Source: Flavobacterium zhairuonense (GTDB lineage Bacteria > Bacteroidota > Bacteroidia > Flavobacteriales > Flavobacteriaceae). From it: DNA of 64,000 nucleotides. Within the stretch, counting starts at the first letter, position 1; the number at the start of each line of letters is the position of its first letter. A program made the position numbers and the translations under genes. Where the stretch lies: assembly GCF_004352915.1 (NCBI RefSeq), contig NZ_SJSY01000073.1, positions 186,001-250,000 on the forward strand. The letters run 5' to 3'. Positions 50,128 through 58,342 of the stretch are shown here, in pieces. A model generated the notes under the pieces. The model saw nothing but the letters and a program-made list of their open reading frames with translations. It was not told where the DNA came from and did not search any database.

Positions 50128-51528
50128 CTATATTTTCTCTGCCATTTCTAGCGCTGTGTTCAAGGCTCTTAATTTATTGTAAACTTCCTGCATTTCGCTT
50201 TCTTCATCAGAACTAGCTACGATTCCGGCGCCGGCTTGACAATGCAATTGATGATTTTTTGAAAGGAAAGTTCGGATCATGATAGCATGGTTAAAATTTC
50301 CGTCAAAATCCATTACACCTATTGCGCCTCCGTAGAAATTACGATTTGTTTTTTCGTAATCTTCAATCAACTGCATGGCTCTGTGCTTTGGAGCACCGCT
50401 CAAAGTTCCTGCAGGAAAAGTATCAGCAACTACTTGCATTGTCGTTGCTTTGTCATGTAAATGTCCTGTCACTTTTGAAACCAAATGGATTACGTGAGAG
50501 AAAAACTGAACTTCTCTGTATTTTTCTACATTTACATCATGGCCGTTTCGGCTTAAATCATTTCTTGCCAAATCAACAAGCATAACGTGCTCACTGTTTT
50601 CTTTTTTATCTTCAGAAAGCTCTTTTGCTAAAAGCGCGTCGCGTTCGTCGTTTCCAGTTCTTTTGAAAGTTCCAGCGATTGGGTGAATTTCGGCTTTTCT
50701 GTTTTTTACGATAATTTGTGCTTCAGGTGAAGAACCGAATATTTTGAAATCTCCGTAATCAAAAAAGAATAAATATGGTGAAGGATTAATGCTTCTTAAA
50801 GCTCTGTAAACATTGAACTCGTCGCCTTTGAAACCTTGTGTAAAACGACGTGAAAGAACCAATTGGAAAACGTCTCCTCTAAAGCAATGTTTTTTTGCCA
50901 AAGCCACATTGTGTTTGAATTCTTCGTCAGTTAAGTTTGAAAAACCTTCACCTTCTTTAGTGAATTTGTATAAAGCAATATTTCTTGACTGCAATAATTG
51001 CTCGATTTCAGAAATGTTGTTTCTCCCATCAACGCTGTGGCAGAAAATATACGCTTCGTTTTTGAAGTGGTTAATCGCTATAATATTTTGATAAACTGCA
51101 TAAAACACATCCGGAATTGAAGTCGCATTGTCTTTTTTTGCAATCGAAACTTTTTCAAAATAACGAACCGCATCATAAGAAATGTATCCGAACAATCCGT
51201 TATTGATGAATTTAAAATCATTTTTCTCCGATTTGAATCGGTTTGAAAAATCTTGAATTACTTCTGGAATGTTTGTCGAAGCATCAATTTTATTTTGTTC
51301 AAATGTTCCGTCAGGAAATGTTTTTGTGATTACTTCGTTTTCAATTTTGATCGTCGCAATCGGGTTGCAGCAGATGTATGAGAAACTGTTGTCATTTCCG
51401 TGGTAATCACTACTTTCCAATAACAAACTATTCGGGAATTTATCTCTGATTTTAAAATAAATACTTACTGGCGTAATCGTGTCTGCCAGAATTTGCTTGT
51501 AATGCGTATTGAGTATAAAAGGTTTCAA
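50128..51528 (-). CDS. trpE: Anthranilate synthase component I
   Basis: A 466-residue chorismate-utilising enzyme. The feedback-type segment is LLLESSDYHGNDNSFSYI (near 34-51). HPIAGTFKRTG, HVMLVDLARNDLSRNG and AGTLSGAPKHRAMQLIE are hallmarks, and CQAGAGIVASSDEESE ends the active site. It is the first structural gene of the operon, 50 bases after the leader terminator, and its expression is probably set by attenuation. Confidence 0.96.
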   Translation of the reverse strand: MKPFILNTHYKQILADTITPVSIYFKIRDKFPNSLLLESSDYHGNDNSFSYICCNPIATIKIENEVITKTFPDGTFEQNKIDASTNIPEVIQDFSNRFKSEKNDFKFINNGLFGYISYDAVRYFEKVSIAKKDNATSIPDVFYAVYQNIIAINHFKNEAYIFCHSVDGRNNISEIEQLLQSRNIALYKFTKEGEGFSNLTDEEFKHNVALAKKHCFRGDVFQLVLSRRFTQGFKGDEFNVYRALRSINPSPYLFFFDYGDFKIFGSSPEAQIIVKNRKAEIHPIAGTFKRTGNDERDALLAKELSEDKKENSEHVMLVDLARNDLSRNGHDVNVEKYREVQFFSHVIHLVSKVTGHLHDKATTMQVVADTFPAGTLSGAPKHRAMQLIEDYEKTNRNFYGGAIGVMDFDGNFNHAIMIRTFLSKNHQLHCQAGAGIVASSDEESEMQEVYNKLRALNTALEMAEKI

Positions 51529-51578
51529 AGTATGTTGTTTTTTAGTTTTTAATATGTTTTTCAGCTAGAGTTTTGATC

Positions 51579-51613
51579 AAAAAAAAAGGGCTTGTCGTGA
51601 TGACAAGCCCTTT
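51579..51613 (-). terminator. trp attenuator terminator
   Basis: On the minus strand GGGCTTGTC (51602-51610) pairs with GACAAGCCC (51588-51596), a 9-bp G/C-rich stem with a 5-base loop and nine following T residues. It lies between the leader peptide and trpE, in the position of a classic attenuator. Confidence 0.92.
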
Positions 51614-51650
51614 AAATTTATAGTTTTGAAAATACCATAGGAAGCTTCGT

Positions 51651-51707
51651 TCACGACGTTTGACGTAAATTCTTCCACCACCAAGTATTGTTCATTAATG
51701 TTTTCAT
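51651..51707 (-). CDS. trpL: trp operon leader peptide (MKTLMNNTWWWKNLRQTS)
   Basis: An 18-codon open frame with three consecutive Trp codons (TGG TGG TGG, codons 9-11). It ends TCG-TGA at 51651. It is the first frame after the promoter and lies upstream of the attenuator terminator and trpE. Ribosome stalling at the Trp codons when charged Trp-tRNA is scarce would leave the stop-codon region free. GTCGTGA (51651-51657) is exactly complementary to TCACGAC (51594-51600) in the terminator, giving a possible 7-bp antiterminator. Structures were not folded by program. Confidence 0.92.
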   Translation of the reverse strand: MKTLMNNTWWWKNLRQTS

Positions 51708-51725
51708 TTCTTTATTTTGATATGG

Positions 51726-51733
51726 CAAAGATA
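51726..51733 (-). promoter_or_regulatory. trp operon -7 promoter element TATCTTTG
   Basis: On the minus strand this fits TAnnTTTG and lies 18 bases before the leader ATG. No convincing -33 TTG was found at the usual distance. Confidence 0.65.
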
Positions 51734-51830
51734 TAAATGTAATTTGAATTAGAAGATATAAAATCTCAAAAAAAACTTTTCAAAAATTGAAATTTTGTTA
51801 AATTTTAAAATTCAGGAATACAATAATGTC

Positions 51831-53111
51831 TTAGTTTCCAATGGCTAATGTGTTGTTTACGTTTGCTCTAAAATCTGGACTTCCTTTAATGTTTGGTGTC
51901 GTAAATAACTCCGTATTTTTCATTTTCGTGTACTCTATATTTGCATTTTGAGCAGTATAATAGCTTTCGATAACAGGATTGCTTGCCGAAGATTCACTTG
52001 TAATACCACCATTGCAATTGTTTGCAATTATATTTTTGAAAGTGATTTTAGAAAGGTTTTCATTCCCATTTCCGATATTTCCTTCCAATAAAACAAATGG
52101 AGAAAAACCTGAAACAATACTATTTGATAAATTGAAGAAAGTGTTTTCACGAACATAAACCGATTCACGAACCAATCCTTGATTGTTTTCTTCCAAATTG
52201 ATTAGAGTAATGTTTGAAGCATTAATTTTTGTCATTTTTTTAGACATATCGGTATTCCCGATTTTGTCGTATGAATCGACTTCAAAACATCTTGATCCCG
52301 AAATATCTGATGAAAATGGATGACGAATTGCAATACTGTTGCTGATGTTGATCTGTGCACCTTGCGTAAAGTCGAAATCATCATCTGTAGTTCGGTACGA
52401 AATTAAATTGTTCAAATTCAAATCGCCGCCATAACATTCAAAAGAATCATCATTTGAAAAACTGATTTGTATATTGCTTAAGACTGTTTTTCTCCCTACA
52501 CCGGCTAATGAAAGTCCGTTTAATTCTTTTAAAGAACTTAATTTTCTTCCAGCATATTCAATTCTAACATATTTAAGAATTCCCGAATTGTCTTCGGCAT
52601 CTTGTCCGCCATAGTGATTAAGCATTGGTTCTAAATCAAAAGGCAAAGTATGAAGTCCGCCTAAGTTGTTGATTGGAGCTTTTCCTAAAACGATAATGCC
52701 ACCCCAATCACCGGGTTTTCTTTCTGTTTTTTCTTTGTTTGATGTAAAAACAATTGGATCTGTTTCAAGGCCTTCGGCCATAATTTTTGCACCATTTGTA
52801 ATTACAAGTGTACCGCAAGTTTTATCGTCGCCACGAATAACTGTTCCGGGCTCAATAGTCAAAGTTGCATTATTAGTAACATACACAACACCAACTAATT
52901 GATAAGTGTTGCGTTTTAGCAATTTCATGTCTTTGTCGATAGTTCCTGCAATTATATTGGTTGCTTCATTATATTCGTTTGCAGCAGGTTTAAAATTGGT
53001 CCAATTGTTCATCCAATTAGAAGTTCCAATAATTCCTTTTGTGGCTTGTTGTGCTTGTAGAAAAAAATTGCTCAAAAGGGCAAGAGCAACAATTTGTAGT
53101 TTTGTTTTCAT
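51831..53111 (-). CDS. Secreted beta-helix-like protein
   Basis: A 426-residue exported protein (signal peptide to about LQAQ, residues 1-21). The rest has regular parallel-beta-helix traits: NATLTIEPGTVIRGDD, GDWGGIIVLGKAPIN and LSGVGRK-like turns with runs of N-rich strands (SNIQISFSNDDSFECYGG). No catalytic cluster is evident and there is no C-terminal T9SS signal. It resembles the T9SS-independent hypothetical proteins next to TonB systems in flavobacteria. It lies between trp and YceI as a single gene. Confidence 0.75.
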   Translation of the reverse strand: MKTKLQIVALALLSNFFLQAQQATKGIIGTSNWMNNWTNFKPAANEYNEATNIIAGTIDKDMKLLKRNTYQLVGVVYVTNNATLTIEPGTVIRGDDKTCGTLVITNGAKIMAEGLETDPIVFTSNKEKTERKPGDWGGIIVLGKAPINNLGGLHTLPFDLEPMLNHYGGQDAEDNSGILKYVRIEYAGRKLSSLKELNGLSLAGVGRKTVLSNIQISFSNDDSFECYGGDLNLNNLISYRTTDDDFDFTQGAQINISNSIAIRHPFSSDISGSRCFEVDSYDKIGNTDMSKKMTKINASNITLINLEENNQGLVRESVYVRENTFFNLSNSIVSGFSPFVLLEGNIGNGNENLSKITFKNIIANNCNGGITSESSASNPVIESYYTAQNANIEYTKMKNTELFTTPNIKGSPDFRANVNNTLAIGN

Positions 53112-53250
53112 AACTATAATGTTAATTTCTAGTTTTTGATTTTTAATAGCTCAAAAGTAGAGTCCGAATGTTAATCAATTCGGTTATAGTTATTATGAAA
53201 GCGTTACTTTAGTATTAAGAACGTTATTTTTTTGAAAAGAAATAAAAATG

Positions 53251-53282
53251 AAAAACCCCAATAGTGTTCTATTGGGGTTTTT
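53251..53282. terminator. Intrinsic terminator after yceI
   Basis: AAAAACCCCAATA (53251-53263) pairs with TATTGGGGTTTTT (53270-53282). It lies just past the stop of the YceI gene. Confidence 0.9.
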
Positions 53283-53310
53283 CGTATGTATGAATTAGTA
53301 AGTCTAAAAA

Positions 53311-53877
53311 TTAGAATTTTAAAGCTACAGTCAATTCAAATTCGTCGTTGATAGTTTTGTCTCCTAAACCTTCGAAGAAACTTCCTGAACCGTATTTGAT
53401 ATCATATTTAGTTCTGTCAACTTTGAAAGCAGTTGTTGCAGTGTTTCCTTTTACAGTGATGTCAAAAGTTACAGGTTTAGTGATTCCTTTGATAGTCAAA
53501 TCAGCAGTTACAGTATAAACGTCAGCAGATTTAGCACCGATAGTTTTGAAAACTAATTTTGAAGTTGGGAATTTGTCAGTTCCGAAGAAATCGTCAGCTT
53601 TTAAGTGACCGTTTAATTTTCCTTGGTATTCTCCAGTTAAATCTGTAGAAGTTAATGAAGTCATATCAACTGTGAAGCTTCCTCCAACTAATTTTTTTCC
53701 TTTGAAAACTACAGCTCCTTCTTTGAAGTTTACAGTTCCAGAGTGCTCTCCTGTTACTTTTTTACCTACCCATTTGATAGAAGATGCTTTTACGTCGATT
53801 TTTTTAGTTTGTGCGTTTACTGAGATTCCAGCTACTGCTACGAATAATGCAATTGCGATTGTTTTTAAATTTTTCAT
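53311..53877 (-). CDS. YceI family protein
   Basis: A 188-residue exported lipocalin-like protein. The signal peptide runs to about VNAQ (residue 22). It has SIKWVGKKVTGEHSGTVNF, GSFTVDMTSLTSTDL, LKADDFFGTDKFP and VTFDITVKGNTA. YceI proteins bind isoprenoid-like lipids (ubiquinone precursors or others). Followed by a terminator. Upstream is the nitroreductase gene 31 bases away on the same strand; they may share a transcript. Confidence 0.93.
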   Translation of the reverse strand: MKNLKTIAIALFVAVAGISVNAQTKKIDVKASSIKWVGKKVTGEHSGTVNFKEGAVVFKGKKLVGGSFTVDMTSLTSTDLTGEYQGKLNGHLKADDFFGTDKFPTSKLVFKTIGAKSADVYTVTADLTIKGITKPVTFDITVKGNTATTAFKVDRTKYDIKYGSGSFFEGLGDKTINDEFELTVALKF

Positions 53878-53908
53878 GTTGTTAAAATTGAATTTGGATT
53901 AATAATAA

Positions 53909-54541
53909 TTAAAGAGTGATAAATAATTCTTCTTGTGATTTTCTAACTTTTTTGTAGTGCTGAGCGTCGTCCTCATCATGTCTGTAACCTACAGCAGCGA
54001 TAACAGAAGCATTTAAGCCTAATTTATCAAAACCTAAGATTTCATTGAATTGTGCTGCATTGAAACCTTCCATTGGAGTTGCATCGATTTTTAATTCGGC
54101 TGCAGCAGCTAGTAAAGTTCCTAAAGCAATATAAGTTTGTTTTGCTGTCCAGATATTTTTAGCATCTTGTGAAAGGTTTGAAATTACACCATTCATCATA
54201 TCTGCAAATCCGCCTAAAGCTTCAGTTGGAACGCCTCTTGTTTCGCTAATGTTTTTAATGTAAGCTGCTACTGATTCTGGTCCAGCATTTAAGTCATTTG
54301 CAAATACAAATATTTGAGAAGCATCTGTAAGTTGTGTTTGGCCCCAAGCAGCTGCTTTTAGTTTTTCTCTAATTTCAGGATTTTCTACGATAATTACTTT
54401 ATAAGGTTGTAATCCGTATGAAGAAGCTGCTAATCTAACTGCTTCTTTTAATGTATTCAAATCTGCTGCAGATACCTTTTTAGTTGCATCATATTTCTTA
54501 GTTGCATATCTCCAGCTTAAATTATCTAATAATGTGCTCAT
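53909..54541 (-). CDS. NAD(P)H-dependent nitroreductase family oxidoreductase
   Basis: A 210-residue flavoprotein. It has LSWRYATKKYDATKKVS at the start, AASSYGLQPYKVIIVEN and AAELKIDATPMEGFN; the FMN-binding residues of the NfsB/YdgI-like group are conserved. It would reduce quinones or nitro compounds with FMN. It is 4 bases downstream of the MarR-type gene and very probably regulated by it. Confidence 0.92.
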   Translation of the reverse strand: MSTLLDNLSWRYATKKYDATKKVSAADLNTLKEAVRLAASSYGLQPYKVIIVENPEIREKLKAAAWGQTQLTDASQIFVFANDLNAGPESVAAYIKNISETRGVPTEALGGFADMMNGVISNLSQDAKNIWTAKQTYIALGTLLAAAAELKIDATPMEGFNAAQFNEILGFDKLGLNASVIAAVGYRHDEDDAQHYKKVRKSQEELFITL

Positions 54542-54545
54542 AATA

Positions 54546-55007
54546 TTAATTTTTTTGGGTTCGGTATTTTTCTAATAAATTGTTTAATAATTCTAATTCT
54601 TCTGGGCTTATATTCTGGGCAAATACGCGCTCGTGCTCATCTACCTTCGGGTCTAACTCTTTTAAAACATCTAGTCCTTTTTGTGTAATTAAAACCTCAA
54701 TTTTTCGTCGGTTGTCTGGACAGACATTTCTTGTAACGAATTCTTTTAGCAATAATTTGTCCACTAATCGGGTAGTGTTGCTGGTTTTGGCCAACATGCG
54801 TTCTTGTATCACACACATATTAGCGGGATTTCCTTTTTGTCCTCTTAATATACGTAGTACATTGTATTGTTCTCCAGATAAATCATACGGTTTAATTAAC
54901 TCGTTGAAATGATCCTGAATCACATTTTGTGTGTACATGATATTCAGAATAACTTTTTTCGCATTATCCATCTTAACTGTACTCTTAATAACCTCTTCAA
55001 TTGTCAT
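54546..55007 (-). CDS. MarR family transcriptional regulator
   Basis: A 153-residue winged-helix dimer protein: LSGEQYNVLRILRGQKGNP, CVIQERMLAKTSNTTRLVDKLL, then FVTRNVCPDNRRKIEVLIT. Cys at the N-terminal side and in VCPDN could sense oxidants or quinones, as in related regulators. It probably represses itself and the nitroreductase, through two TTGTATATACAA operators in the promoter. The start codon at 55007 follows these by 17 bases. Confidence 0.92.
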   Translation of the reverse strand: MTIEEVIKSTVKMDNAKKVILNIMYTQNVIQDHFNELIKPYDLSGEQYNVLRILRGQKGNPANMCVIQERMLAKTSNTTRLVDKLLLKEFVTRNVCPDNRRKIEVLITQKGLDVLKELDPKVDEHERVFAQNISPEELELLNNLLEKYRTQKN

Positions 55008-55317
55008 AGTCGTAAGTGTATAATTTGTATATACAAATGTATAACTTTTAATAGTTGTATATACAAATGTAGTGTTAATTTTTTGTTAATATGAAAAAGA
55101 GCTGATTGAATAGTATAAAATAGTGCATTTTCGAAAGGTTAAAATTAAAATATTTTTAGGATTAACTAATTGATATTTTGATATTTAACTTAAAGTTAAT
55201 CTCGGCAGTATTTATCTCTGAAGTTTTTATTTGAACTTTATTTTTGTAAGATAAATTTTGAACGCAAATAGGAACAGATCTTCAAAAAGATGCTGTTTTT
55301 GAATGGATTAGGAAGGT
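55008..55317. promoter_or_regulatory. 310-base gap with twin MarR operators and promoter (55025-55071)
   Basis: TTGTATATACAA occurs at 55025-55036 and at 55055-55066, exactly 30 bases apart. On the minus strand, operator 1 overlaps the -7 element TACATTTG (55034-55041), and operator 2 supplies a TTG (55064-55066) 22 bases upstream of it, as a -33 element. The bases 55072-55317 are A/T-rich and show nothing I can name. Confidence 0.85.
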
Positions 55318-56895
55318 TTATCGGAATTCAGAAAGGAAAAATCCTTTAGAAGTCGCTTTAAAATCTGCAATTTCCTTAGAAATCCAGTTTTCGTCATGGC
55401 CTAATTCTTTTGCAATTATTTGCGCTGTTTTTTCAGATACTTCAATTGCGGCTCTGGCATCCAGAAATAATAAACGCACACGTCTTGCCAAAACATCATC
55501 GATAGTTCTGGCCATTTCATAACGAATAGCCCAAACAACCTCAGCCATCGTAAATTCATGATCGGGATGCAGTTTTTCTTTTAATTCAGGTTCGTTTTCT
55601 TGTAATTCAATTATTTTCGGAATATCGGTACCATATATATAGAGGTGATTTTCTCGGTCAAATGAATTAGTTGGTTGGTTTCCATGAATGGAAAGATGTT
55701 TTGTAGCACATTCTTTCTTTGGTAATTTGCCTGTCTTGATTGCTTTGTCTATAATGTCTTCAGCAATTTTTCGATAGGTTGTCCATTTTCCTCCAGTAAT
55801 TGTAATTAAACCTGTTTCTGAAACGATGATTTTATGACTTCTAGAAACTTCTTTAGTGCTTTTGCCTTCTTCTTTCGGCGCAGCCAAAGGGCGCAATCCT
55901 GCAAAAACAGATAATACATCGGCTCTTGTTGGCTTTTTTGCCAAGAATCGTTGTGCTGTTTCTAGAACGAATTGAATTTCGCTTTCTAATGCAATAGGTT
56001 CTAAACTTTGTTTTTTGATTAAAGTGTCGGTTGTTCCCACCACAACGCGATTGTGCCACGGAACGGCAAATAAAACTCTTCCGTCTTTTGTCTTCGGAAT
56101 CATCAAAGCATGTTCTCCGGGAAGAAAAGATTTGTCAAAAACCAAATGAATTCCCTGACTCGGAACGATGTATTTTTTATAGACTTTATCGTTTAGCTTC
56201 ATGATGGCATTTGTAAAAACTCCCGTTGCATTTATTACGACAGCGCCTTTAATATCGTAAACCGTCCCAGTTTCCTGATCAATCGCATGAACACCGATGA
56301 TTTGATTTTTATCATCTTTTAATAAATTGACAACTTTTACATAATTTAAAACACAAGCTCCATTTTCGACAGCAGTTTGAGCCAAATTTATGGCCAAACG
56401 AGAATCATCAAATTGTCCGTCATGATAGATAACGCCATTGACCAAACCATTTTCTTCTACGTTCGGAAGCATTTCGATGGTTTTCTTTTTTGAAAGATAT
56501 TTTGAACTTCCTAAACTTAGACAACCCGAAAGCAAATCGTAAATTTTTAATCCAATAGTATAAATATAACCACTTAACCAATGGTAATTCGGAATAACAA
56601 AGGATTGATTTTTGACTAAGTGCCCAGCGTTTTGAGCTAGCAATCCTCTTTCTTTTAATGCTTCTCTTACCAAATGCACATTTCCTTGTTCCAAATAACG
56701 TACACCGCCATGAACCAATTTGGTACTTCTGCTTGAAGTTCCTTTTGCAAAATCTACAGCTTCAAATAAGATGGTTTTGTAACCACGGCATGCAGCATCA
56801 ATGGCAGTTCCGAGTCCGCTTGCGCCCCCGCCAATAATTATTACATCCCATTTTTCGGTATTCTGCAATCTGGATAATTGTTCGGAGCGATTCAT
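55318..56895 (-). CDS. glpD: Glycerol-3-phosphate dehydrogenase/oxidase
   Basis: A 525-residue FAD enzyme that oxidises glycerol-3-phosphate at the membrane. The N-terminal FAD site is DVIIIGGGASGLGTAIDAA (about 19-37), then FAKGTSSRSTKLVHGGVRYL. GTTDTLIKK, FAGLRPLA and TGGKWTTYRKIAEDIID are family motifs. Its length fits bacterial GlpD/GlpO-like enzymes. No glpF or glpK is nearby. The gene is single; a 240-base repeat-rich gap lies upstream. Confidence 0.93.
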   Translation of the reverse strand: MNRSEQLSRLQNTEKWDVIIIGGGASGLGTAIDAACRGYKTILFEAVDFAKGTSSRSTKLVHGGVRYLEQGNVHLVREALKERGLLAQNAGHLVKNQSFVIPNYHWLSGYIYTIGLKIYDLLSGCLSLGSSKYLSKKKTIEMLPNVEENGLVNGVIYHDGQFDDSRLAINLAQTAVENGACVLNYVKVVNLLKDDKNQIIGVHAIDQETGTVYDIKGAVVINATGVFTNAIMKLNDKVYKKYIVPSQGIHLVFDKSFLPGEHALMIPKTKDGRVLFAVPWHNRVVVGTTDTLIKKQSLEPIALESEIQFVLETAQRFLAKKPTRADVLSVFAGLRPLAAPKEEGKSTKEVSRSHKIIVSETGLITITGGKWTTYRKIAEDIIDKAIKTGKLPKKECATKHLSIHGNQPTNSFDRENHLYIYGTDIPKIIELQENEPELKEKLHPDHEFTMAEVVWAIRYEMARTIDDVLARRVRLLFLDARAAIEVSEKTAQIIAKELGHDENWISKEIADFKATSKGFFLSEFR

Positions 56896-56997
56896 GCTGG
56901 TTTTTAGTATTTATTTTGCGGAAGTGCTGTTAAAAGCAAACTTAACGAAATGAAATTAAAAATCGATGAAGAAAAAAATCTTGTTTTATTTGTTTAG

Positions 56998-57130
56998 GGT
57001 TTCAAGTTTCAAGTTGCTGTACGAAACTTGAAACTAGTAATAAAAAGAAACCCGACAGGTTTTTAAAACCTGTCGGGTTTGTTGTTTTTTCAACTTGAAA
57101 CTTGAAACAAACTATAACTTGAAACAAATT
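56998..57130. repeat. TTTCAAG/CTTGAAA arrays around a terminator hairpin
   Basis: 57000-57036 has TTTCAAGTTTCAAGTTGC then GAAACTTGAAAC, and 57090-57128 has CAACTTGAAACTTGAAAC. Between them 57048-57080 is a strong hairpin (AAACCCGACAGGTTT with AAACCTGTCGGGTTT) that fits a terminator for the YeeE operon. Confidence 0.85.
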
Positions 57131-57135
57131 AATTT

Positions 57136-57612
57136 TTAATGAGGCAATTTATCTTTAATCAAGCCGTAAAACCAAGTTCCAGCAATAGCACTTAATAAAG
57201 TAACAACAATTACAGTCGCTCCAGTACCAATTTGTGCAAAAAGTGGCCCCGGACAAGCTCCTGTAATGGCCCATCCAAAACCAAACATAAGTCCGCCGTA
57301 GATTTGCCCTTTGCTGAAAGTCTTTGGTTGGATTTCGATTTTTTCGCCATCAAGAGTTTTGATATTGAATTTTTTAATCAATTGCACTGATAGTAATCCA
57401 ACAGCAACAGCACATCCAATTACGCCATACATATGAAACGACTGGAAGTGAAACATTTCCTGAATACGAAACCAGCTGATGATTTCGGCTTTTACGAACA
57501 CAATACCAAAAAGGATTCCAACGATTAAATATTTAAGGTTTGCAAATCCTGCTTCTTTTTTTTGGCTTGCGTTGATTCCTTCGCCATCTATATTTTTATT
57601 TTCTAAACTCAT
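57136..57612 (-). CDS. YeeE/YedE family protein (DUF6691)
   Basis: A 158-residue membrane protein with four helices. GFGWAITGACPGPLFAQIGTG carries the conserved Cys of this family near 117, and QMFHFQSFHMYGVIG is the other family mark. These half-size YeeE-like proteins form a pair with the gene upstream. Family members import thiosulfate or related sulfur species by passing them along cysteines. It lies 10 bases downstream of the other half. Confidence 0.88.
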   Translation of the reverse strand: MSLENKNIDGEGINASQKKEAGFANLKYLIVGILFGIVFVKAEIISWFRIQEMFHFQSFHMYGVIGCAVAVGLLSVQLIKKFNIKTLDGEKIEIQPKTFSKGQIYGGLMFGFGWAITGACPGPLFAQIGTGATVIVVTLLSAIAGTWFYGLIKDKLPH

Positions 57613-57622
57613 TTTCGAAATT

Positions 57623-58192
57623 TTAAAGTGAAAGAATATAAGGTAAAATCAAAAGTGACATTACAAAGCCGCCAATCATAAAACAGATTGTTGCTACTAA
57701 TGATGGCCACTGCAAGTTTGAAAGTCCCATAATCGCATGTCCGCTCGTGCATCCGCCGGCGTAACGCGTTCCGAAACCAACTAAAAATCCGCCCACAACA
57801 ATCATGATAAAACCGCGAAGCGTCAATAAACTTTCCCATGAGAATAATTGTGCCGGAACTAAACCAGAATGATCTGTGATTCCGTAAGTCGTCAATTGCT
57901 CTGAAAGTTCTGGAGCAATTTCAACTGGATTTGGATTCGATAAAAAGTAAGCGCCAATAACGCCTCCAAAAAATATTCCTAAAACAAAGAATAAATTCCA
58001 GCTTTCTTTTTTCCAATCGTATTTAAAAAACGAAATATTTGCCGGAATGCAAGCCGCGCAAATATGACGAAGCGAAGAACTAATCCCGAAAGATTTATTT
58101 CCGATAATTAATAAAATTGGAACTGTTAGTCCAATTAGTGGGCCAGCAATGTACCAAGGCCATGGTTCACGAATAATTTCTAATATGCTCAT
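57623..58192 (-). CDS. YeeE/YedE thiosulfate transporter family protein
   Basis: A 189-residue membrane protein with GFGTRYAGGCTSGHAIMGLSN (Cys near 145), the usual YeeE/YedE motif. A second motif HICAACIPANISFFKYDWKK holds two cysteines near 43-46. With the 57136 gene it makes up a full-size transporter. The sulfur link is supported by the persulfide-dioxygenase/rhodanese gene just upstream on the same strand. Confidence 0.9.
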   Translation of the reverse strand: MSILEIIREPWPWYIAGPLIGLTVPILLIIGNKSFGISSSLRHICAACIPANISFFKYDWKKESWNLFFVLGIFFGGVIGAYFLSNPNPVEIAPELSEQLTTYGITDHSGLVPAQLFSWESLLTLRGFIMIVVGGFLVGFGTRYAGGCTSGHAIMGLSNLQWPSLVATICFMIGGFVMSLLILPYILSL

Positions 58193-58220
58193 TTTTTACT
58201 ATAAAAATTAATTTTTTTAT

Positions 58221-58339
58221 TTTTTACCATTAAGAGATTAAGAAAATTAAGAACTAGCTGCTTAATGAAACTTTTTAAAGAAGGTTAAGAGAAATTAAGC
58301 GTTCCAACTTAATTAACTTAATATCTTAATGGTAAAAAA
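58221..58339. repeat. Inverted array (ATTAAG/CTTAAT word)
   Basis: Left 58221-58251 is TTACCATTAAGAGATTAAG and right 58309-58339 is CTTAATATCTTAATGGTAA, with further words in between. The outer boundary TTTTTACCA also occurs at 5334 and 45957. Confidence 0.88.
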
Positions 58340-58342
58340 AAA

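Noticed and set aside
55180..55317. Terminator for glpD
   Set aside because: A weak bulged hairpin near AACAGATCTT is present but lacks a following T-run.
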